Origin: Planctomycetaceae bacterium
GTDB taxonomy: Bacteria > Planctomycetota > Planctomycetia > Planctomycetales > Planctomycetaceae
NCBI GenBank assembly: GCA_017795105.1
Contig: CP051247.1
Span: 1,922,001-1,986,000, forward strand
Reading direction: 5' to 3'
DNA: 64,000 nucleotides
A program made the translations under genes and the position numbers. The notes below the pieces were generated by a model. It saw only the letters and a list, made by a program, of their open reading frames with translations. It did no database searches and was not told the origin of the DNA. Within the stretch, counting starts at the first letter, position 1. The number at the start of each line of letters is the position of its first letter. Below are positions 28,513 to 37,448 of the stretch, piece by piece.

Positions 28513-28693
28513 GTAGGGTGCGTCTTGACGCACCATCGGATCGAAGATCCGACAGAGAATGATAGAGCGACGTTGGCCGACTATTGCATTCAGCCTCGCC
28601 CGGGGAGATTCGTCGAGGATCGACTTTCCACCATTGGTGCATCGATTGTTGTGTTCATTTGGAGTTGAACTGGTGCGTCAAGACGCACCCTAC
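28513..28693. repeat. REP/BIME-type element, copy 1
   Basis: The 181-bp element has perfect 21-bp terminal inverted repeats. Each end is itself a hairpin: GTAG, then GGTGCGTC-TT-GACGCACC. A second hairpin (TCGGATC-GAA-GATCCGA) follows at the left end. Copy 2 at 29291-29441 has the same ends and left hairpin with a diverged centre. It ends 2 bp before the RAYT stop codon. Confidence 0.9.
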
Positions 28694-28695
28694 TG

Positions 28696-29244
28696 TCACT
28701 CAAAATGCAGGAACTCGTCGCCGTACCAATTCTCACTGCTGCCCCACTCGGGTGAATACTCTCCCTGCGCGAGATATCGATGGAATGACGACCATGGCCA
28801 GTCGAGAACCCGGGTGACGTATCCGTGTTTCAGGGGATTGACGTGAATGTAGTCTACACACCGTTTGAGATCTTCTTCGTCGCGACACTGGTGCTCGAAG
28901 AAACGACGCTGCCACAGTCCCCGCTCACCCCGGCGGTTCTGGCTTTCTCGCGTTGAGAAAGTCATTCCGCCCAACTCATGCCATCTGCGAGTGAACGAAC
29001 TCTTGAGATGACGCCAGCGTGTCGAGAAGTCGACATCTTCACGCGGGAGTTCCCAAACTGTGTGCAGATGATCGGGAAGTAATACTATGGCCACGATCTC
29101 GAATGGCCGCTTCTGCCGAACCTCGGCGATTGAATGCCGTAACGTACTCCGAGCAAGATCGCTCGTCAGCCAGCGCCGCCGATTCTGGGTCACGGCAGTA
29201 AAAAAGTACGTCCGTCCGGTATAGCTTCGACGATAATTACTCAA
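28696..29244 (-). CDS. REP-associated tyrosine transposase (RAYT)
   Basis: RAYTs are single-copy relatives of IS200/IS605 transposases that cut REP sequences as single strands. The protein starts LSNYRRSYTGRTYFFTAVTQ, matching the usual SNYRR..G.TYFFT opening. It has the HUH metal site DHLHTVW (His59, His61) and the catalytic tyrosine in VDYIHVNPLKHG (Tyr132); WQRRFFEH is also a family motif. I chose a TTG start at 29244 (182 residues), because the frame further up to 29436 runs into the REP element and ATGs there would add foreign residues. The gene lies between two like-oriented REP elements, the known REP-RAYT arrangement. Confidence 0.9.
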   Translation of the reverse strand: MSNYRRSYTGRTYFFTAVTQNRRRWLTSDLARSTLRHSIAEVRQKRPFEIVAIVLLPDHLHTVWELPREDVDFSTRWRHLKSSFTRRWHELGGMTFSTRESQNRRGERGLWQRRFFEHQCRDEEDLKRCVDYIHVNPLKHGYVTRVLDWPWSSFHRYLAQGEYSPEWGSSENWYGDEFLHFE

Positions 29245-29290
29245 ACCAGTTCTCGATGGCTGCAGGTGAGAGATCGAAGTCAATACGACC

Positions 29291-29441
29291 GTAGGGTGCG
29301 TCTTGACGCACATCGGATCGAAGATCCGACAACTGAAAGACGGACCTACGCAGCGTGAATGACCGAACATCGGGCATCCGCCATCGGTGTGCCAATCGTT
29401 GTTCTCATGCAGTTGAACGGGTGCGTCAAGACGCACCCTAC
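29291..29441. repeat. REP/BIME-type element, copy 2
   Basis: The 151-bp element has the same 21-bp inverted ends as copy 1, including the GTAG head and the internal hairpins, and the same orientation. It lies 46 bp upstream of the chosen RAYT start, so it may overlap the promoter. The right end lies 30 bp from the DUF1501 stop. Confidence 0.9.
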
Positions 29442-29471
29442 GATTGCAACCGATGCCTGATCACACCGCAA

Positions 29472-30812
29472 CTACACCAGTTCCCGCATGGGGCGATGGA
29501 TATTGTGGTCGATCAGATATCGCGGGCGGCCCTGCAGGTCGTTGAGGGTCAGTTCGTCGATGTTGATGCCGAGCTGGTGGTACAACGTCGCGAAGACTTC
29601 CTGGAAGTGCACCGGGCGATCGGCCGCATATTCGCCGAGTCGGTTGGTCGCTCCGATGACCTGTCCGGTTCGCATTCCGCCTCCAGCGAGGAAGGCACAG
29701 GAGACGCGCGGCCAATGGTCGCGGCCGCCGTTGCTGTTGATCTTCGGGGTGCGACCGAATTCGCCCCAGCAGACGACACTGATGTCGTCGAGCATGCCCC
29801 GCTGTTCCAGATCTTCCACCAGAGCGCTGAGCGCCTGATCGAGCATCGGCATGTCTTCGCGGCCGCGTTTGAAGTTGCCGCCATGCCAGTCCCAGCGACT
29901 GAAGCAGAGCGACACGCAGCGAACACCGGCTTCAATGAGACGACGCGCGACGAGAAAATTGTCGAGCAGTTTCGGACCGCCATCGGACTGCAGCTTCGCC
30001 GAACCGCGGCCGTAACGATCGCGAATATGAACAGGCTCCTTCTCCACATCGAGCGCATCGGCCAGCTTGCTCGAAGTCAGAATGCCAAAGGCTTGCTCGG
30101 AGAAGGCATCCATTCCGTCCATCATACCGCTGGCATCGGCCGTCCGCCGGAAGTTATCGAGCGAGGCGAGCACGTTCTTGCGATCACTGAGACGATCGAC
30201 GGAAATGCCATTGAGAGTCATATCTTCGCGACCGTCGCCATGCGGCTGGAACGGCGCATGGGCCACGCCCAGAAAACCAGGCTGCCCCGGGTCGCCCCAG
30301 GGAGCATGACGGGTCTTGGGAGACAAGCCGACGAACGCAGGCACGGCCGGATCGCGCGAGCCATAGACGTGCGACAGCACAGAGCCCATCGAAGGCCAGC
30401 CGCCGGGGGGCTGCTGACGATCGGAGTTGCCGGTCAGACACTGAAACGCATGATGCGAACCGGTTGCTCCCACAATCGAGCGGACGAAGGCGCACTTATC
30501 AGCGATCTGAGCGATGCGGGGAAACATCTCCCCGATCTGAATGCCGGGGACATTGGTGTCGATGGGCGAGAACTCGCCGCGAATCTCGGCGGGGGCGTCG
30601 GTCTTGATGTCCCACATATCCTGGTGAGGAGGCCCACCAGGCAGGAAGATCATGATCACGCCTTTTTTGTTGTTGCGAATTCCCTGCGATTGTTCCGCCT
30701 GCAAAATCTGCGGCAGGGAGAGACCTCCGAGAGCGAGTCCGCCAATCTGAAGAGCGGAGCGACGCGTCATGCCGTCGCACAGCTTGTACTTGGGCCCATT
30801 AACGTTCAACAT
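29472..30812 (-). CDS. DUF1501 protein, Tat-exported
   Basis: DUF1501 proteins are sulfatase/alkaline-phosphatase-like proteins that abound in planctomycetes; their reaction is unknown. The 446-residue protein starts with a Tat signal (MTRRSALQIGGLALGGLSLPQILQA, residues 15-39). Metal-site-like motifs follow: IFLPGGPPHQDMWD, WDWHGGN, WGEFGRTPKINSNGGRDHWPR (in parts). ATG 30812 has GGGAG 8 nt upstream, so it is preferred to the TTG one codon earlier. This copy stands alone, without an adjacent cytochrome-domain gene, and its loop lengths differ from those of the two copies at 37.4 and 42.3 kb. Confidence 0.9.
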   Translation of the reverse strand: MLNVNGPKYKLCDGMTRRSALQIGGLALGGLSLPQILQAEQSQGIRNNKKGVIMIFLPGGPPHQDMWDIKTDAPAEIRGEFSPIDTNVPGIQIGEMFPRIAQIADKCAFVRSIVGATGSHHAFQCLTGNSDRQQPPGGWPSMGSVLSHVYGSRDPAVPAFVGLSPKTRHAPWGDPGQPGFLGVAHAPFQPHGDGREDMTLNGISVDRLSDRKNVLASLDNFRRTADASGMMDGMDAFSEQAFGILTSSKLADALDVEKEPVHIRDRYGRGSAKLQSDGGPKLLDNFLVARRLIEAGVRCVSLCFSRWDWHGGNFKRGREDMPMLDQALSALVEDLEQRGMLDDISVVCWGEFGRTPKINSNGGRDHWPRVSCAFLAGGGMRTGQVIGATNRLGEYAADRPVHFQEVFATLYHQLGINIDELTLNDLQGRPRYLIDHNIHRPMRELV

Positions 30813-31041
30813 CAATTCACTCCCGGGAATCGATCAGGCAGGAAATAAAGGGGGGAATACAGGGGCTGGTTGTGAGGCAGACTCCCTTTTTACTCAGGGT
30901 TCAAAGCGGTCGTACTGGGAGATCTTCACTTCAACATCGGTTTATGCGAGGGTCCGATTTTAGTCGGTCCCGGGGCGAAGTCAATCCCCCGGGGCGAATC
31001 GGGCAATCGCAACGATGAGGTAACTCGCGTCGAGTTTGCGG

Positions 31042-31965
31042 CTACTCGGCTGCCGGAGTCTGGCCAGGGTTCAACAGTCGCATCGAGATTTCGGTCGTCA
31101 CCGACTGTTTCAGAGACTGGCCAATCGCGGTCAGTTCCATGTCCATTGTCTGCTTCAGTCCGCTCGCCAGAATGCAGCCATGCCGCGGATCGAACAGATA
31201 AACTCCTTCTCCGTCGGCAGCTTTCATTTCAATTTGGAACGGGCTGTTCGGTTTCGGTTCGAGACTGATCCGCGTCACGGCATCAATGCGATCGAAGCCT
31301 TCTTTGGTCCGCCCGACGTATTTGAACTCGATCTGCGAATTCATTTTTCCGAACGGCAGCTCGGTACTGATCTCGCGCGTCCAGGTTTCGTTCCGCTGCA
31401 ACGGACGATCGGGAAACACCACACTTCCCTGCGAGAGCATCCGCTCAATCGCTTCGGGCGAGTTCATACCGGCCAGGCCCGGACCGCCCGAGAAGCGCTC
31501 GAGCAGTTCCTGCGGAATATCGACGTTCTGGACTTCCCCGTTGGATGCCATCGTGACCAGGATTTCCTGCTGAACCAGTGCGGCCAGGGAATTGGCGATC
31601 ACACCAAACGGGCCAGCGGGTTCCTGTCCGGAGTTCGAGTCGTACCGCATCGGTTCTTCGGCTCCCGGCTGGGTCGCTTCCATCTGAATGCGTTCGATGG
31701 TTTTGGCGAGCACAGCCGTGCCATCGGGCTGCAGCTCCTGTACTTTCGCACCGAGCAGCAGATTCTGAGTGATGCGGTTAGTCATGACCTGACCGGAGAT
31801 ATCAGCCGACGTGGTGAGCGTCTGCTTCAATTCATACCGGCGGGTCTGGCCTTCCGCGAAGCGATACTTCAGCTGGACCTGGGCATTGGCGACGTGTGCG
31901 GAGCAGAGCGTAATCAGACTGATCAGGCCCCAAAGCAGACCTGTCCGCGGATGCAATCCATGCAT
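31042..31965 (-). CDS. secreted hypothetical protein (DUF6263-like)
   Basis: A signal peptide (GLLWGLISLITLCSAHVANA) leads a 307-residue protein rich in beta structure. The order (KYRFAEGQTRRYELKQTL, TAVLAKTIERIQM, then a long region with RNETWTREISTELPFGKM) resembles DUF6263 proteins, which are common in planctomycetes and of unknown function. ATG 31965 is set by GGGGGAA 8 nt upstream; the frame is open 33 codons further. The gene is probably transcribed alone. A periplasmic or outer-membrane-bound role is inferred. Confidence 0.75.
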   Translation of the reverse strand: MHGLHPRTGLLWGLISLITLCSAHVANAQVQLKYRFAEGQTRRYELKQTLTTSADISGQVMTNRITQNLLLGAKVQELQPDGTAVLAKTIERIQMEATQPGAEEPMRYDSNSGQEPAGPFGVIANSLAALVQQEILVTMASNGEVQNVDIPQELLERFSGGPGLAGMNSPEAIERMLSQGSVVFPDRPLQRNETWTREISTELPFGKMNSQIEFKYVGRTKEGFDRIDAVTRISLEPKPNSPFQIEMKAADGEGVYLFDPRHGCILASGLKQTMDMELTAIGQSLKQSVTTEISMRLLNPGQTPAAE

Positions 31966-32175
31966 GAAAAATTCCCCCGTCCCTGGGTGATGGCATGCTC
32001 GTGCTGAGCATTTAAGCGCTGTTCCGTGAAGGCCCCCGCCATTCATGCGGAGACCTGAATTCAATCCCGGAGGATAAGCGGAAGGTGAAATCTCTGCAAT
32101 TGGAATCCGCGTCGATCACATGGAAGGCGGACGTCCGCCGTCTGAAAACGCGCGGCCGAAACCTGTCTTCTCGCC

Positions 32176-32967
32176 TTACAGCAGCGACTCGAGCAGCATT
32201 CGCAACTTCCGCATTTCAAGCCCACGCTGGCTCGGTTCGGTCAGTTCGGGAAGCAGATCGACACTGAATGCCCGACGATAATCGTATCGCTTCAGACTGG
32301 CGATGATTCGGCTGTAATCGATCTCGCCGAGTCCGACCGGCACCTGCAGCTTATCCGGCGTCGAATCGCGGAAGTGGACGTGCGTGGTGTAAGGCGTGAC
32401 GATCTCGAAATCCTGATCCCGGTGCGGACCAGCCGTGTAATGGCTCGGATCGAGAGTGATTCCCAGCCCCTTGACCGCCCGGCAGAGTTCCATGGCGGTG
32501 TGCGGATCTTCAGTCAGACGGCCGATCTGAGTCTTGAGTGAAAGCCGGATGCCATCCTGGGTGGCCTGAGCAACCAGATCCTTGAGTCGGTCGGTTTCGT
32601 CGTTGAATGGTGTGCCAATTTCCAGGGAGGGCATCGTGACCTGAGTCACTTTCAGCAGTTTGGCGAACTTGAAGATCGCGGCATAGTCGGCCGGATCGAT
32701 TTCCGAGACCACATGAAGAGCACAAATGGACAGACGAGTCGCTGTCCGGCAGCGAGCCATCGCCGCTTCAGGATCGGCAACGATACTGGCGATGGAAAAA
32801 TCTTCCCGCTGACTGCTCAGTTCGATTTCAATGCGATCGAATTCCAGATCGGCGATCTGGGTGCAGGCATTCTCAAAGCTGAGATCTGCAAAACAGCCGG
32901 TCGAGGCAGCGATAAACACTCCGACACACTCCTTTGGGTCTGACTTTAATAACGGACGACTCGACAT
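32176..32967 (-). CDS. sugar phosphate isomerase/epimerase (AP endonuclease 2-like TIM barrel)
   Basis: The 263-residue protein has the xylose-isomerase-like TIM-barrel pattern: FDRIEIEL, SICALHVVSE, GIRLSLKTQIGRLTEDP, GITLDPSHYTAGPHRDQDF, HVHFRDST (metal His and Asp), and a final GEIDYSRIIASLKRYDYRRAF. Such enzymes move keto and hydroxyl groups on sugars or inositols; the substrate is not known. In planctomycetes they often act near Gfo/Idh/MocA enzymes, but none is adjacent here. ATG 32967 is chosen; about 14 residues before the barrel are poorly conserved-looking, so a later start is possible. Confidence 0.85.
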   Translation of the reverse strand: MSSRPLLKSDPKECVGVFIAASTGCFADLSFENACTQIADLEFDRIEIELSSQREDFSIASIVADPEAAMARCRTATRLSICALHVVSEIDPADYAAIFKFAKLLKVTQVTMPSLEIGTPFNDETDRLKDLVAQATQDGIRLSLKTQIGRLTEDPHTAMELCRAVKGLGITLDPSHYTAGPHRDQDFEIVTPYTTHVHFRDSTPDKLQVPVGLGEIDYSRIIASLKRYDYRRAFSVDLLPELTEPSQRGLEMRKLRMLLESLL

Positions 32968-33331
32968 CGTCGCCCCGAAGCGCGAGGCTCCTGTCCAGCG
33001 CTCCCGTCGGCGGCACTCGTTCTGCCACCGAGCCGGCCGCTGTCGTACTGCCAGCAAGCCGTGCTGGCTGTGAATTTACAGCGATTGGAGAAATTCTGCA
33101 ACGACGTCCTGTTAGTCAAATCCTGCCGTGGGAAACAAATGGAAGGATTCTGCGTAATTCGCCGGGCATTTTAGCCGATAACTCACTCAGGTCTACGAAC
33201 AAACTCCGTTCAGACAGCTTACGCCAGTGTGGATCCCTGATCCGCGGCGATATTCAGAATCAGGAATCTGTCGAGGGACGCTTCCGGTCCGTTGACGGAA
33301 AAATGAGGGATCATCCGAGGGGGAACCGGGA
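32968..33331. other. divergent spacer, no gene seen
   Basis: This 364-bp stretch lies between the divergent isomerase and lipoprotein genes and should contain both promoters. I see no gene, repeat or clear operator. Confidence 0.4.
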
Positions 33332-33946
33332 ATGCAATTTTACGGCTGGAAATCACTCACCTCTGCTGCCCTGCTCGTCGGACTCTGCTCCGGCTGCAGC
33401 ACGTTCAACCAGGCCACTGTCCGCAGTCAGAGTCCAGAAGCTCAGCTCATGATTCACGAGCAGTCGGCTCAGGCTCCCGGTGGAGACATTCAGCAGGTTC
33501 GCGGCTTCAACCCGGTCGATCCGACCTTTGAAGGCGAACTCAAAGGAGCCGTGCAGAACCATCTGTACGATGAAACCGTGACCCATCATCGCTATCGCAC
33601 CGGCCCGGGCATTGAAGGTGCCTACGCTGGTGGACCGATGCCGGGTGCCGCCTATGGACCGGGACAGAGCCCGTATCGCCGCTACGGCAATTTCGACCAA
33701 CAGCCCTGCCCGACAGGCCCTTATGCCGGCTTCAGCAACTGCCCGCCGCAGTATCAGGAACAGTGCTGGGACCACGGCGGACGTCGTCACCGTGGCATCT
33801 ACAACTACCACACCTATTCCTACCACGAGCCCAAGGGACTGGTTTATCCCGCTCCGAATCAGCCGGGCGGCGTGGTGACCTATCCGTACTACACCCACAA
33901 AGGGCCGAGCGACTTCTTCTGGAAGGGTGACACGGTCGACTATTAA
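33332..33946 (+). CDS. Tyr/Pro/Gly-rich lipoprotein
   Basis: The signal MQFYGWKSLTSAALLVGLCSGC has a lipobox with the lipid-carrying cysteine at 22. The 204-residue protein is then rich in Tyr, Pro, Gly and His, with stretches such as GAYAGGPMPGAAYGPGQSPY and VYPAPNQPGG. It has no enzyme motif; it is probably a structural or anchoring lipoprotein of the envelope. A terminator follows. The family is not one I can name. Confidence 0.8.
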   Translation: MQFYGWKSLTSAALLVGLCSGCSTFNQATVRSQSPEAQLMIHEQSAQAPGGDIQQVRGFNPVDPTFEGELKGAVQNHLYDETVTHHRYRTGPGIEGAYAGGPMPGAAYGPGQSPYRRYGNFDQQPCPTGPYAGFSNCPPQYQEQCWDHGGRRHRGIYNYHTYSYHEPKGLVYPAPNQPGGVVTYPYYTHKGPSDFFWKGDTVDY

Positions 33947-34068
33947 GCGAACGCTCCCGGCCGTGAGTGAAATCTGCCTGGAAGAAGTGCCCTTTTCCAG
34001 TGGGTTGAGACGGCCATTGTGTGACTTGCGGTAACCGCCCGACATCGCGGCGATTCCCGATTCTGAAC

Positions 34069-34110
34069 GAAAAGCCTTCGTCGCGATTGCGATGAGGGCT
34101 TTTTGTTTTT
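34069..34110 (+). terminator. intrinsic terminator of the lipoprotein gene
   Basis: The long, nearly perfect hairpin AAAAGCC-TTCGTCGC-GATT-GCGATGAG-GGCTTTTT is followed by GTTTTT. It ends about 160 bp before the next gene. The rest of the 33947-34270 spacer shows nothing else. Confidence 0.8.
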
Positions 34111-34270
34111 GCGCTCCGCCGGACCACGTCCAGCCGGGTCCCCCCCTTGAAACGGAGCCCGAAATCCCCCACAATTGATATCAGCGCATGAGCATATCAC
34201 CTGCGCCACTCCCTCCTGCTGAGCTACCCTCCGTGCGTCCCTCCTGCACTGCCCGACGTCTCTGAAACCG

Positions 34271-37200
34271 ATGAGCGAACGCATGAAAGAACTGAAACCG
34301 AACGCCCGAGTTGCCGCCTTACTCGTCCTTTGGGGATCGCTGTCTGCCGCTGCGCCGTCCGTCCGGGCTGCAGAAACCGGGGAATCTCTGAGTTTCGCCC
34401 GCGAAATCCAGCCGATTCTGGCCCGCAAGTGCTACGCCTGCCACGGCCCCGATGAAGGCGACCGTCAGGCCGATTTGCGACTCGATGAACGGGAAGCGGC
34501 CGTCGAATACGGGGCGATCGTTCCTGAAGATTCCGAAAACAGCTCGATGATCGAGCGGATCTTCTCCGACGATCCCGACCTCCGCATGCCTCCTCCGCAC
34601 GCTCATGACCAGCTGACGGAGGAAGAAAAGCAGAAACTTCGGCAATGGATCGATGCCGGCGCGAAATACGAAGCCCACTGGGCCTTCACCCCGCCGATAC
34701 GTCCAGAGTTGCCCAAGGTCGAAAACAGCGACTGGCCACGAAACGGGATCGATCATTTCGTACTCGCTCGACTCGAAAAGGCCGGCCTTTCGCCTGCGGC
34801 GGAAGCCGACCGTTACACGCTGATCCGTCGACTCTCCCTCGATCTGACCGGGTTGCCGCCAAGCCCGGAAGAAGTCGATCAGTTCATCAACGACCAGTCG
34901 CCAGACGCCTACGAGAATGTGGTCGATCGTCTGCTGGCTTCGCCCCGTTACGGCGAGAAGTGGGCCCGGCTCTGGCTCGATCTGGCCCGCTACGCTGACA
35001 CGAACGGCTACGAAAAAGACCGGGCCCGGGAGATCTGGCCGTATCGCGACTGGGTGATTCGCGCGATCAACGACGACATGCCGTTCGATCAGTTCACGAC
35101 CGAACAGCTGGCCGGGGATCTGCTCCCCGATCCGACGATCGATCAGCTGGTCGCCACCGGGTTCCACCGCAATACGATGCTCAATGAAGAAGGGGGCATC
35201 GATCCTCTTGAATACCGCTACTACGCCATGGTCGACCGAGTCGCCACGACCGGCACCGTGTGGATGGGCATGACGATCGGCTGCGCCCAATGCCATAGCC
35301 ATAAGTACGATCCGATCTCGCACACCGACTACTTCCGCTTCATGGCTCTGTTGAACAACGCCGATGAACCCGACCAGATTCTGCCGGACGAAACCGTCAC
35401 GAAGAAACGAGCCGAGCTGCAGGCGCGCATTGAGAAACTGCAGCAGGGACTGACCGAACAGTATCAGGCCAGCATCTCCCCGTCCGACAACGAAACCGTT
35501 GAGGAGGTTTACCACGAACGCTTCACCGCCTGGCTGAACGACCAGCAGCAGAAGGCGATCGACTGGACCGTGGTCGAACCGACCGCCATGCAGACGAACC
35601 TGCCGCGACTCGAAGTCCTCGAAGACGGCTCGCTTTTCTCGACGGGCGACATTACCAAGCGGGACCTCTTCGAACTCACGTTCGATCTGTCGAGCTTCAA
35701 CGAACCGATCACCGGACTCCGTCTCGAAGTTCTGCCGGACGACCGTTTGCCCGCTCGTGGCCCCGGGCGAGCTTTTTATGAAGGTCGCAAAGGGGACTTC
35801 TTCCTCAGCGAAGTCACCGCGAAACAAAACGACGAACAGCAGACCTTCAACGCCGGCTCCGCTTCTTACGGCAAGATCAGCATCGGCAGCGGCACGGCGG
35901 AAGCCGCGAATGTCTTCGACAACAACGGCTCCACCGGCTGGTCGACCTCCGGCCGCGAAGGCGAGAGCCATCAGCTTCTGTTGACCTTCACCGAGCCAGT
36001 CTCGCCGGATGCTCCGTTGAATCTGGAAATGCTGTTCGAACGCCACTTCGCCGCCAGCCTGGGACGCTTCCGCATTTCCTTCACCACGGACAGGAAGCCA
36101 CTCGAAGCAAAACCATACAACGCAGAAACCGAAGCTCTGCTCGCCAGCTCGATCGACGATCTGACGGAGGCCGACCGAGAACGGGTCGAACGACTGTTCC
36201 TGCTGCAGACGCCGGAACTCGAAAAGATGCGGAAGCAGATCGAGCAGCTGAGAAACCAGATGCCCGACTATCCGACCACGATGGTGCTGCGGGAGCGGCC
36301 GGAGGACAATCCTCGCGAAACGCATCGGCATCATCGGGGCGAGTTCCTGAATCCGGAAGAAGAAGTTTCGGCCGGCATTCCCCTCCTCTTCCCACAGATT
36401 GAAACCTCTGAACCGAGCCGGCTCGCCCTTGCGAACTGGCTGACGAGTGAACAAAACCCTCTGCTCAGCCGCGTGGTCGTCAATCGACAGTGGCAGACGC
36501 TGTTTGGCTACGGACTGGTTCGCACGCCGAGCGATTTCGGCACGCAGTCGGAACCGCCGACGCATCCCGAACTGCTCGACTGGCTGGCCGTTGAATTTCG
36601 CGAACGGGGCTGGTCCCGCAAGCAGCTGCACCGACTGATCGTCACCAGCGCGACTTATCGGCAGACGTCCGACGTTCCGGCCGAACAGTACCAGCGGGAT
36701 CCCGACAATCGGCTGCTCGCCCGCGGACCGCGGTTCCGCATCTCCGCCGAAACGATCCGCGACACAATGCTCCACGCCAGTGGATTGCTGTCTGACAAAA
36801 TGTTCGGCCCGGGCGTCTACCCGCCGCAGCCGGAAAGCGTGGTCGCCCTCGCCTACGGCAACGAAAAATGGCCGACTTCAACAGGTGAAGATCGCTACCG
36901 TCGTTCGCTGTATACATTCATCAAACGGACAGCTCCGTTCGCTGCGTTCACGACTTTCGACGGCCCGACCGGTGAAACCTGCACGGTGCAGCGAGATCGC
37001 AGCAACACGCCGCTGCAGGCCCTCACGCTGCTCAATGATGAAATGTATCTGGAGATGGCCCGGGCTATGGCCAGCGATGTGACCGGATCGGTGTCGTCAC
37101 CGCCGGACGTCATCCAGGAGATGTTCCGACGACTGGTCACGCGGCCCGCGACCGAAGCCGAAATGCAGACCATCCTGGCCTACTACGAACGACAGCAGGC

Positions 37201-37330
37201 CCATTTGAAATACGATCCGGCTGCCGTGAAAGCGGTGACTGGAAAGGACGACAGCGATTCAACAGCGGCGGCCTGGATCCTTACGGCCCGGCTGCTGATG
37301 AATCTCGACGAAGCGATCACGAAGTTCTAG
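34271..37330 (+). CDS. planctomycete cytochrome PSCyt1-DUF1549-DUF1553 protein
   Basis: The 1019-residue secreted protein has a signal region up to about residue 34 (VAALLVLWGSLSAAAPSVRAA). Next comes the PSCyt1 domain with one haem-c site C-Y-A-C-H (54-58) and a likely axial methionine near MPPPHAHD. DUF1549 (about 160-370; LDLTGLPPSPEEVDQF) and DUF1553 (about 710-980; NRQWQTLFGYGLVRTPSDFG) follow. The family is hugely expanded in planctomycetes, and its function is unknown. An ATG four codons later would give a tidier signal. It is followed 118 bp on by a DUF1501 gene, its usual partner. Confidence 0.93.
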   Translation: MSERMKELKPNARVAALLVLWGSLSAAAPSVRAAETGESLSFAREIQPILARKCYACHGPDEGDRQADLRLDEREAAVEYGAIVPEDSENSSMIERIFSDDPDLRMPPPHAHDQLTEEEKQKLRQWIDAGAKYEAHWAFTPPIRPELPKVENSDWPRNGIDHFVLARLEKAGLSPAAEADRYTLIRRLSLDLTGLPPSPEEVDQFINDQSPDAYENVVDRLLASPRYGEKWARLWLDLARYADTNGYEKDRAREIWPYRDWVIRAINDDMPFDQFTTEQLAGDLLPDPTIDQLVATGFHRNTMLNEEGGIDPLEYRYYAMVDRVATTGTVWMGMTIGCAQCHSHKYDPISHTDYFRFMALLNNADEPDQILPDETVTKKRAELQARIEKLQQGLTEQYQASISPSDNETVEEVYHERFTAWLNDQQQKAIDWTVVEPTAMQTNLPRLEVLEDGSLFSTGDITKRDLFELTFDLSSFNEPITGLRLEVLPDDRLPARGPGRAFYEGRKGDFFLSEVTAKQNDEQQTFNAGSASYGKISIGSGTAEAANVFDNNGSTGWSTSGREGESHQLLLTFTEPVSPDAPLNLEMLFERHFAASLGRFRISFTTDRKPLEAKPYNAETEALLASSIDDLTEADRERVERLFLLQTPELEKMRKQIEQLRNQMPDYPTTMVLRERPEDNPRETHRHHRGEFLNPEEEVSAGIPLLFPQIETSEPSRLALANWLTSEQNPLLSRVVVNRQWQTLFGYGLVRTPSDFGTQSEPPTHPELLDWLAVEFRERGWSRKQLHRLIVTSATYRQTSDVPAEQYQRDPDNRLLARGPRFRISAETIRDTMLHASGLLSDKMFGPGVYPPQPESVVALAYGNEKWPTSTGEDRYRRSLYTFIKRTAPFAAFTTFDGPTGETCTVQRDRSNTPLQALTLLNDEMYLEMARAMASDVTGSVSSPPDVIQEMFRRLVTRPATEAEMQTILAYYERQQAHLKYDPAAVKAVTGKDDSDSTAAAWILTARLLMNLDEAITKF

Positions 37331-37448
37331 AGCGAATCGCTCTACCCTCTGTCTGCATATAATCGAGCCCTCGCATGAGACGCGGCCATTGATGCGGACG
37401 GAACGATTACACTGATAAGTCAACGGCTCTAACCACGGAATCGATCTG

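Noticed and set aside
34319..36775. 818-residue open frame on the minus strand opposite the first cytochrome-domain gene
   Set aside because: It is a shadow of a well-recognised protein and shows no family motif of its own.
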